From: Hyphomicrobiales bacterium
GTDB lineage: Bacteria; Pseudomonadota; Alphaproteobacteria; Rhizobiales; Aestuariivirgaceae
Reading direction: 5' to 3'
Length of the DNA: 5,096 nt
Assembly (NCBI GenBank): GCA_003151375.1
Contig: PLXI01000080.1
Coordinates: forward strand, 2,996 to 8,091
Made by a program: the position numbers and the translations under genes. Every line of letters starts with the position of its first letter. The stretch's first letter is position 1. Under the pieces are notes generated by a model that was given only the letters and a program-made list of their open reading frames with translations, made no database searches and had not been told where the DNA came from. Positions 1-5,096 of the stretch are shown piece by piece.

Positions 1-468
1 GATAAATTTGCGCGTTTCAATCATCCGAAGTTTGGTGAGGTATATGCCTATGAGGTTGATGGGCTTGGCAACCAGCATTTTATGGATGATGCCAATGTAC
101 CCTCATTATTGTCCATGCCCTATCTGGGTTATTGCGCAGCCGATTATCCGGTCTATCGCAACACGCGCGCGATGATTTTAAGCAAAGCCAATCCCTATTT
201 TTATGAGGGCCGCGTCGCCAAAGGGATCGGCAGCCCACACACGCCGAAAGATTATATTTGGCCGATTGCGCTTTGCATGCAGGGCCTCACTTCAACTTCT
301 CGCGAGGAGCAATTAGCTTTGATCGAAACCCTTCTGAAAACCGATGCCGGCACAGGCTTCATGCACGAAGGCTTTCACAAGGATGATCCGACACAGTTCA
401 CGCGGGCCTGGTTTGCTTGGGCCAATTCGCTGTTTGCAGAATTTGTGATGAAAGTGGCGGGCGTTTAA
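1..468 (+). CDS. GH125 exo-alpha-mannosidase (metal-independent), C-terminal part
   Basis: This is the last 155 residues of a glycoside hydrolase family 125 protein (formerly DUF1237); the frame is open from base 1, so the start lies outside the window. GH125 enzymes are inverting exo-alpha-1,6-mannosidases that work without a metal ion. Family signatures visible, numbered from base 1: MDDANVPSLLSMPYLGY at 28-44, NPYFYEG at 64-70, GIGSPHT at 75-81, IWP at 86-88, MHEGF at 121-125 and TRAWFAWANSLF at 134-145. Glu123 of the MHE motif is the likely catalytic base, judged from its position relative to the C-terminus in the Clostridium perfringens enzyme; the catalytic acid should lie in the missing part. 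The gene converges on the small exported-protein gene, with 48 bp between the stop codons. The end is natural (TAA at 466-468). The family call is secure; the physiological substrate cannot be read from this fragment. Confidence 0.9.
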   Translation, partial: DKFARFNHPKFGEVYAYEVDGLGNQHFMDDANVPSLLSMPYLGYCAADYPVYRNTRAMILSKANPYFYEGRVAKGIGSPHTPKDYIWPIALCMQGLTSTSREEQLALIETLLKTDAGTGFMHEGFHKDDPTQFTRAWFAWANSLFAEFVMKVAGV

Positions 469-472
469 AAGC

Positions 473-506
473 TCAGAAGGCAGAGCACATTGACACTGCC
501 TTCTGA
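473..506. terminator. Shared hairpin terminator between convergent genes
   Basis: A perfect 11-bp inverted repeat, TCAGAAGGCAG at 473-483 and CTGCCTTCTGA at 496-506, with a 12-nt loop. It lies between the stop of the mannosidase gene (468) and the stop of the oppositely oriented exported-protein gene (517). Read on the minus strand the stem is followed by GCTTTTAAAC, a short T-run typical of an intrinsic terminator. Read on the plus strand there is no clean T-run (AACTGGAAATCTTATT), so it should act better for the minus-strand gene. Sequence symmetry is certain; terminator function is inferred. Confidence 0.75.
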
Positions 507-516
507 ACTGGAAATC

Positions 517-870
517 TTATTCGGCAATAATGTGCCAGACATTGCCTTTGCCATCGCCAAGTTTGTCACCTTTGGATTTGTCTGCTGCAAAGAAATAAAC
601 TGGCTTATTGTTGTAGGCCCACTGCATGGTGCCATCTTTGCGTTTTACTTGGCTCCAGCCATCACCCATCTTGTCATCAGCTTTTGCAACGTAAGCTGGC
701 CAGTTCGTTGCGCAAGCGTCATAGCAAGCTGAGACGCCGTCTGTATCCTTGTCGAATGTATAAAGCGTCATGCCATTTTGAGCAGTGAGCATGCCGGCGG
801 CGTTGGCTGCGGCGATAGACAAAAAAGTTGCAGTATAAGTGCCGATTGCAAGTTTCGAGATCATGTTCAT
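517..870 (-). CDS. Exported COG4315 / PF03640 repeat protein
   Basis: A 117-residue protein of the COG4315 family (PF03640, 'secreted repeat of unknown function', often labelled Lipoprotein_15). It carries two copies of the defining Yx[FWY]xxD motif: YTFDKD at 37-42 and YFFAAD at 92-97. The first is followed by the usual SACYDACATNWP (47-58), whose Cys49 and Cys53 may form a disulfide. An N-terminal signal peptide is visible: Lys6, a hydrophobic stretch at about 7-22, and AxA-type cleavage sites near A24/A25. There is no lipobox cysteine, so it is probably a soluble periplasmic or secreted protein rather than a true lipoprotein. The ATG at 870 is chosen over the upstream in-frame ATG at 909 because AAGGAGG sits 7 nt before it and the signal peptide then begins properly; MNM leaves the ATG at 864 as a close alternative. 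It lies 68 bp behind ppc on the same strand. The molecular function of the family is unknown. Confidence 0.88.
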   Translation of the reverse strand: MNMISKLAIGTYTATFLSIAAANAAGMLTAQNGMTLYTFDKDTDGVSACYDACATNWPAYVAKADDKMGDGWSQVKRKDGTMQWAYNNKPVYFFAADKSKGDKLGDGKGNVWHIIAE

Positions 871-876
871 TTGGGA

Positions 877-884
877 TCCTCCTT
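877..884 (-). promoter_or_regulatory. Strong Shine-Dalgarno of the exported-protein gene
   Basis: On the minus strand the bases read AAGGAGGA, a near-complete anti-16S match, followed by TCCCAA and then the ATG at 870. The spacing is canonical. It decides the start at 870 and predicts efficient translation, unlike ppc just upstream, which has no comparable site. Confidence 0.85.
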
Positions 885-938
885 TGTTTAGGCTCCCGAG
901 CATAGGCAAAAGACTGTGACCTTTTTGTGCCGATCAGG

Positions 939-3644
939 TTACCCGGTCCAGCCCAGCCCCGCCGCAACGCAATTCATCGTGGCCAATAGTGAACCATTCA
1001 GCGTGTCACTGGATTTGCCAGCACGGGTTTCGCGCAACAGTTCCACTTGCCAAGCATTGGCTTGGCCCACCATTTCCTTTACCCGTTCAAAGCGGCGGCG
1101 GAAGGAGGAAAAGCGTTCGCAGAGTTGGCTGTCGCCGGAAAGTTGCAAGATCACTTTTGAAGTGCGCTTATGTTCATGGCAAATGAGCGCAAATATGCGC
1201 TCTGCATCATTGCGGTTTTGCACGAGTGAGGCATATTTTTCTGCCACTTGCATATCGGCAAGATAAAGTGATTTTTCAACTTCATCGATGGCTAAGCGAA
1301 AGCCCGGCGATTTCACAAACATTTCACGCAACAGTTTCAAACCATCACCGCGCGATGACACAAAATCGTCTAACGCATAGCCAAGGCCATACCAGCCGGT
1401 CAGCAAGTGGCGATTTTGGCTCCAGGCAAAAACCCATGGAATAGCGCGCAAATCAGAAAGGCCCTTGGCTCCAAAGCGACGTGAAGGACGTGAGCCGATT
1501 TTCAGCAATGCCAGTTCTTCCACGGGGCTCGATTGTTGGAAATACGTCATCAAACCGGGATCATGGGCCAATTTCTGATAGGCCTTGAAAGACAGTTGGG
1601 CGATTTTTTCGACTGCCGCTTGGTGGTCTGCATTCACCCGCTGCACATCTTCAACTTTGGATTTGAGGGAGTGCTGCAAAACCGCGGCCGTCAAGGTTTC
1701 CAAATTAATTTGCGCCGTGCCGCGATTGGCGAATTTGGATGAAACAACTTCGCCCTGTTCGGTGACGCGCATGCGCCCGCCCACAGTTCCCGCCGGTTGT
1801 GCAGCTATGGCGCGGCCCGCAGGAGCGCCGCCACGCGAGACTGAGCCACCACGGCCGTGGAAAAAGCTAATGGCCACGCCAGATTTTTCGCCCACGCGGA
1901 TCAAGCGGCGCTGCGCTTCAAACAATTCAAACGAGGCACAGAAAAAGCCGCCATCTTTGTTTGAGTCGGAATAGCCCAGCATGATTTCTTGGCAGTTGGC
2001 ATGGCTGCGAACGGATTTCTGCACGATAGAATTGTTCAATAACTCTTCCATAATAGCCGGGCCAGCGCGCAAATCTTCGATGGTTTCAAACAGGGGCACA
2101 ACCCTGATGCGACAGTTTTCGTGTGATGCGGCGTCTGAGAACAGGCCACAATATTTGGCCAAGAGATAAAGGCCCAGAATATCATCGCCACTTTGCGTCA
2201 TTGAAAGAATGAAAGTGCCGATGGCTTGAGGGTCTGGCCCATCCAAAGTTTCGCGGATCAAATGCAGAAGGCCCAAAAGCTCTTGGGCTTCTTCCGACAG
2301 GTCACGGAACTGCGGCACAAAGCCCATGGGCCTATCAAGCTCGGCCCTGATCCATGAACTCCATTCAGCGGAATGAACTTCAGGTGCGTCGCCCTTTGCC
2401 AGCGGGTTCATCTTGCGCCAAATTTCAGTCAGCACGCGGTTGGTGACAGTGGTGTTCTGACGTATATCCAAGCTTGCCGTGCGGAAACCAAAGATCTCCG
2501 CTTCCCAGCGCAGGGGCTTGATCAGCGAGGCTGCCAAGCCAGGGGCTTTCATTTCGGCCAACGCTTCTTCAGCCTTGCGCAACAGGGCCATCAGTTCATC
2601 AACCGAAGTGAAGGGCTTGGCCTTTTTGCCAACTTCAAATGTTGATTCAAGTCTTGCGCGCAACGCACTGAAATATTGGCGGAAAGGCTCATTAGAATTG
2701 CGCATCTTTAGGCTATCTGCAATGCCAGACAGACCAAGTTGTTCATCCAAAGTCACCGCAAATTCTGCAGGCACTTTAAGTTCTGATGACGATATCGAAA
2801 TATAACGCGCCAACTCATCAAGCTTGTCATCAAGCCTGCGCACTGAGGCTCTGGCATTTGCAGCCAGAGCTGCTTTCGTGGTGGCCACTGTGACGAAAGG
2901 ATTGCCGTCTCTATCACCACCAATCCAACTGGAAAACTTTAATGGCGGGCGCGTGGCGGCAGCTTGCTCAGGGTAGTGGCGCAGTAAAGCGGATTGAAGA
3001 ATTTCAGTCAGTGCCGTGGTGCGATCAAACAACGCGTCGCGGAAAAAATGTAAGCCCCAAGCCACTTCATTTTCAACGGTGGGTTTTTCGGCGCGTACTT
3101 CGCCGGTCAGCCAGAGGAGATCAATCTCGTTGCGGATTTGCGCCAGCATCACGTCTCGCTCACGCCCCGTCCAGCGCGGATTATCTAGTTCAAAGAGCTT
3201 CAAATAAATGCGGCGATGAATTTCCAAAACCGTCACACGCTTGGCTTCTGTAGGATGCGCGGTGATGGTTGGGCCAACATCCAAGATGCTGAGCACCTTG
3301 GCCACTTGCTCTCCTGTCACGCCTGCGGCAGCAGCTTGGGCCAAAGATTGTGATAGAGAACCTGCCACATCATCTGGCCCAGCTTTATTTTCCACAGCTC
3401 GGCGATTTCGCACAGCTGCGTTTTCTTCGGCGATATTCATCAGCTGCAACCAAATGCCAATAACCTGAAGTGCATGTTCAACCTCATCTGCGGGAATAGC
3501 GATGGCGGCTTTAACATCATCCAAAACCGGTAACACACTGGGTGTTCGCACTTTGATGACTTGGCGTAGCAACTCTCGGAGCTGGCCAGTGATCTCATCA
3601 ATGTAAGATGAGTCTTCGTGTTGAGGTGCGGTCATCATGTTCAT
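939..3644 (-). CDS. ppc: Phosphoenolpyruvate carboxylase
   Basis: PEP carboxylase (EC 4.1.1.31) converts PEP and bicarbonate to oxaloacetate and phosphate in the cytoplasm, replenishing the TCA cycle (or serving the serine cycle in some methylotrophs). At 901 residues it is full length for a bacterial enzyme. Conserved blocks, numbered from the ATG at 3644: TAHPTEAKR with catalytic His130; GGDRDGNPFVT at 242-252; metal ligands Glu520 (PLFETIEDL) and Asp560 (GYSDSNKDGG); the mobile loop FHGRGGSVSRGG at 595-606 with His596, Arg598 and Arg604; RVTEQGEV at 626-633; Arg719 (GSRP) and Arg733 (LRAIPW). All catalytic residues are present. Residues matching the aspartate-inhibitor site of the E. coli enzyme are largely replaced (Leu795, Val855, Trp899). 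The frame also extends to an in-frame TTG at 3680 and ATG at 3668, but a TTGACA hexamer overlaps that TTG and no start has a clear Shine-Dalgarno. ATG 3644, 3638 or 3635 are therefore all possible. Function is very secure; the exact start is not. Confidence 0.96.
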   Translation of the reverse strand: MNMMTAPQHEDSSYIDEITGQLRELLRQVIKVRTPSVLPVLDDVKAAIAIPADEVEHALQVIGIWLQLMNIAEENAAVRNRRAVENKAGPDDVAGSLSQSLAQAAAAGVTGEQVAKVLSILDVGPTITAHPTEAKRVTVLEIHRRIYLKLFELDNPRWTGRERDVMLAQIRNEIDLLWLTGEVRAEKPTVENEVAWGLHFFRDALFDRTTALTEILQSALLRHYPEQAAATRPPLKFSSWIGGDRDGNPFVTVATTKAALAANARASVRRLDDKLDELARYISISSSELKVPAEFAVTLDEQLGLSGIADSLKMRNSNEPFRQYFSALRARLESTFEVGKKAKPFTSVDELMALLRKAEEALAEMKAPGLAASLIKPLRWEAEIFGFRTASLDIRQNTTVTNRVLTEIWRKMNPLAKGDAPEVHSAEWSSWIRAELDRPMGFVPQFRDLSEEAQELLGLLHLIRETLDGPDPQAIGTFILSMTQSGDDILGLYLLAKYCGLFSDAASHENCRIRVVPLFETIEDLRAGPAIMEELLNNSIVQKSVRSHANCQEIMLGYSDSNKDGGFFCASFELFEAQRRLIRVGEKSGVAISFFHGRGGSVSRGGAPAGRAIAAQPAGTVGGRMRVTEQGEVVSSKFANRGTAQINLETLTAAVLQHSLKSKVEDVQRVNADHQAAVEKIAQLSFKAYQKLAHDPGLMTYFQQSSPVEELALLKIGSRPSRRFGAKGLSDLRAIPWVFAWSQNRHLLTGWYGLGYALDDFVSSRGDGLKLLREMFVKSPGFRLAIDEVEKSLYLADMQVAEKYASLVQNRNDAERIFALICHEHKRTSKVILQLSGDSQLCERFSSFRRRFERVKEMVGQANAWQVELLRETRAGKSSDTLNGSLLATMNCVAAGLGWTG

Positions 3645-3650
3645 GAGGGT

Positions 3651-3680
3651 ATTTGTGCACTGCAACATTGTTTCTGTCAA
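3651..3680 (-). promoter_or_regulatory. Putative sigma70-type promoter of ppc
   Basis: The minus strand has a perfect -35 hexamer TTGACA (3680-3675), then 18 nt, then ACAAAT (3656-3651), which matches three positions of TATAAT. Transcription would start about 7 nt further on, at or next to the ATG at 3644. The -35 element is clear and the -10 is weak. Function is inferred. Confidence 0.45.
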
Positions 3681-3682
3681 CT

Positions 3683-3707
3683 GGGGATGGGGAATGGGGT
3701 GTGGGGG
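3683..3707 (+). other. Four-tract G-quadruplex motif upstream of ppc
   Basis: The plus strand has G-tracts at 3683-3686, 3689-3692, 3696-3699 and 3703-3707, separated by loops of 2 (AT), 3 (AAT) and 3 (TGT) bases. This meets the strict pattern for a short-loop four-quartet G-quadruplex. It lies on the ppc template strand, 2 bp upstream of the TTGACA hexamer. The motif is read directly; folding and any role in expression are inferred. Confidence 0.6.
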
Positions 3708-3729
3708 CGAAGTTTGGTAACGAGCGGAG

Positions 3730-3777
3730 GTTGTAGCAGCTTATTTGAACTTCGGATTTTGACCCAAAGCGGACATT
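3730..3777 (-). repeat. Possible copy of a dispersed alphaproteobacterial intergenic sequence
   Basis: Just downstream of the ATPase stop the minus strand reads AATGTCCGCTTTGGGTC (3777-3761), continuing into AAAATCCGAAGTTCAAA. From memory this resembles a short sequence common between genes in rhizobia and relatives, often mis-annotated as a tiny ORF starting MSALGQ. Here that reading gives only MSALGQNPKFK and a stop (3776-3741), so it is not a gene. There is one copy in this window, so repetition cannot be shown from it. Confidence 0.35.
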
Positions 3778-3804
3778 GGTTTCCTCTCAAATATCGATGC
3801 CAAG

Positions 3805-5096
3805 CTACCGTAACTTGGAAGCAGCGATGGCAGGATCGTCAGAGGCATGTGTTGTTTCTTTCGGTACGATCCGCAAAGCCCTCAATGCGTTCAGGATAAC
3901 GGCGACGTCAATTAGTTCCTGCAGGAGTGCGCCCTGCACGGGGGTCAGGTAGCCCAAGGCTGCAGCAACCATCCCGACAACCGAGAAGCCGATCCCAGCA
4001 AAGACGCTCTGGAGTGCGATGAGACGCGATTGGCGAGCCACTTCCAGCCCGGGCAGCAGACGATCCAGCCGATCAACCAGCAGGACGACATCGGCCGCCT
4101 CAGCCGAGGCTGCCGATCCTCGCGCTCTCATCGCAACGCCGATGTCGGCCGCAGCGAGCGCTGGCGCGTCGTTCACGCCGTCGCCCACCATCATCACCAG
4201 ACCGTTCTTGCGTTCACTCAGAACCAGCAGCACTTTCTGGTCGGGTGTGAGATCGGCCCGAACGGCGTCGAGATTCAAGCCCTTGGCCACAGCATCTGCC
4301 ACGGCACGTCGATCTCCTGTTGCCAGCAAAATGCGCCCTATCCCGAGCCGGCGCAGCCCTGCAAGCAGTTCCAATGTCCCTAGTCGCAGTGCATCCGCCA
4401 ACTTCAGATGGCCCGCCAATTTTCCGTCCACCGCAATGGCAACGAGTACTGAACCCGCCTCCCGGATTTGCTGCTTCGGACTCGCAGCGCCGATGCGTGC
4501 CATTACAAAGTCTGCGCCACCTACAAGAACCTTTCGTCCGTCAATGCTTCCGGCAACGCCCTCCCCAGGTGTCTCAACCACATGTTGGGGTATTGGCAAG
4601 ACGATAGCACGCCCATGCGCTGCAGCAACGATCGCTTGGGCGATAGGATGCTTTGACGCCTGATCCAATGCAGCGGCAAAATATAGGACATCCCTGTCGG
4701 TTATGTCACCTTGGGTCTCAATCGAGATAAGCTGCGGGCGGCCGTCGGTAAGAGTGCCGGTTTTATCGAGGATCAGCGTCTTGATCCGCGACAGCGCTTC
4801 GAGGGGCTTTGCTCCCTTGATAAGAACCCCGAAATGCGCGGCACGCGATAGTCCGGCCACGAGAGCAACCGGCACAGCAAGAATTAGCGGACACGGAGTA
4901 GCGACGACCAGAACCGCCACTGCGCGGATCGGGTCGCGCGTGAACCACCAGGCCGCCGTCGCCAGAGCGACTGTGATGACGAGAAAGAGAAGCGAATATT
5001 GGTCTGCCAGCCTGGCCATCGGGGCCTTTGATCTCTGTGCATCTTCGACCAGCCGAACGATCCCGGCATAAGTGCTATCCGCCGCACGCCGAACGG
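3805..5096 (-). CDS. P1B-type heavy-metal-exporting ATPase, C-terminal part
   Basis: The frame stays open to the right edge, so the visible 429 residues are the C-terminal part; the ATG at 5019 is internal. P1B ATPases pump transition-metal ions out across the inner membrane using ATP. Numbered from 5094: the end of the actuator domain (STYAGIVRLVEDAQ, 7-20); membrane helices at about 34-51 and 56-81, the latter with metal-site motif TPCPL (66-70); phosphorylation motif DKTGTLT with Asp110; the P1B-specific His149-Pro150 of the nucleotide domain; GEGV at 177-180; TGDR at 259-262; hinge motif GDGVNDAP at 304-311; and two last helices at about 359-402 containing QELID and NALR. Catalytic machinery is intact. 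TPC rather than CPC or SPC, with QExxD, resembles the P1B-5 group (Ni/Fe; Sinorhizobium Nia), but the protein stops about 24 residues after NALR without a hemerythrin domain. The N-terminal metal-binding region and the TGE motif lie outside the window. ATPase class is secure; metal is uncertain. Confidence 0.93.
   Translation of the reverse strand, partial: VRRAADSTYAGIVRLVEDAQRSKAPMARLADQYSLLFLVITVALATAAWWFTRDPIRAVAVLVVATPCPLILAVPVALVAGLSRAAHFGVLIKGAKPLEALSRIKTLILDKTGTLTDGRPQLISIETQGDITDRDVLYFAAALDQASKHPIAQAIVAAAHGRAIVLPIPQHVVETPGEGVAGSIDGRKVLVGGADFVMARIGAASPKQQIREAGSVLVAIAVDGKLAGHLKLADALRLGTLELLAGLRRLGIGRILLATGDRRAVADAVAKGLNLDAVRADLTPDQKVLLVLSERKNGLVMMVGDGVNDAPALAAADIGVAMRARGSAASAEAADVVLLVDRLDRLLPGLEVARQSRLIALQSVFAGIGFSVVGMVAAALGYLTPVQGALLQELIDVAVILNALRALRIVPKETTHASDDPAIAASKLR

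Noticed and set aside
490..732. 80-codon plus-strand open frame opposite the exported-protein gene.
   Set aside because: It overlaps the terminator stem and is antisense to a gene with a clear signal peptide, family motifs and Shine-Dalgarno.
871..909. Upstream in-frame ATG at 909 extending the exported protein by 13 residues.
   Set aside because: The extension would precede the signal peptide and translate through the strong AAGGAGG site; the start at 870 is properly spaced from it.
905..931. Imperfect hairpin (GGC plus AAAAG against CTTTT plus GCC) downstream of ppc as a terminator.
   Set aside because: The stem is weak, with a 3-base bulge and no T-run after it; read-through into the exported-protein gene is just as likely.
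885..935. A separate promoter for the exported-protein gene (TATGCT-like -10 near 899-904).
   Set aside because: No acceptable -35 lies at the right spacing, and no alphaproteobacterial EcfG-type GGAAC/GTT pair was seen.
3708..3720. CGAAGTTTGGT occurs here and also at 26-36, suggesting a direct repeat.
   Set aside because: An 11-base match is expected a few times by chance within about 5 kb, and the flanks do not match.
3741..3776. Minus-strand mini-ORF MSALGQNPKFK.
   Set aside because: It has eleven codons and no ribosome binding site, and it matches the pattern of a recurrent intergenic sequence mis-called as protein.
4019..4663. 214-codon plus-strand open frame opposite the ATPase gene.
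   Set aside because: It is Ser/Ala/Arg/Pro-rich low-complexity translation of the antisense of a GC-rich real gene, with no recognisable domain. The ATPase motifs on the other strand are unambiguous.

Overview
The window looks like chromosomal DNA from an alphaproteobacterium, perhaps a Hyphomicrobiales-like or methylotroph-like lineage. This rests on a recognisable divergent PEP carboxylase ending in GLGWTG, a P1B-type metal ATPase with TPCPL and QELID motifs of a kind known from rhizobia, and a short intergenic segment resembling a dispersed alphaproteobacterial sequence. The assignment is an inference from protein character; there is no rRNA or other taxonomic marker. No tRNA, rRNA, CRISPR array, transposase or integrase was found.

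Layout: (1) 1-468, plus strand: the C-terminal 155 residues of a GH125 exo-alpha-mannosidase whose start lies left of the window. (2) 473-506: a perfect 11-bp inverted repeat in the gap between two convergent genes, a probable shared terminator. (3) 517-870, minus strand: a small exported protein of the COG4315/PF03640 family with two Yx[FWY]xxD motifs, a strong Shine-Dalgarno and a signal peptide. (4) 939-3644, minus strand: a complete phosphoenolpyruvate carboxylase (ppc). (5) 3645-3804: an intergenic region with a TTGACA promoter-like element, a run of four G-tracts (G-quadruplex motif) and a short conserved-looking segment. (6) 3805-5096, minus strand: the C-terminal 429 residues of a P1B heavy-metal ATPase, whose 5' end lies right of the window.

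The three minus-strand genes run ATPase, ppc, exported protein, but the 160-bp gap with a promoter-like element suggests ppc starts its own transcript. The exported protein, 68 bp behind ppc, could share it. The genes do not form an evident single pathway. ppc supplies oxaloacetate from PEP and bicarbonate, the ATPase exports a transition metal, and the GH125 enzyme trims mannosides. The ATPase region is visibly richer in G+C (about 58-60% in sampled lines) than the mannosidase and much of ppc (about 40-52% in sampled lines, with local exceptions), so it may have a separate history.

I did not find a clearly new multi-gene system. The most interesting points are the ppc promoter region (G-quadruplex motif abutting a -35 hexamer, possible leaderless start), the loss of three of the four aspartate-inhibitor residues in PEP carboxylase, and the TPC-type metal ATPase without a C-terminal hemerythrin domain.
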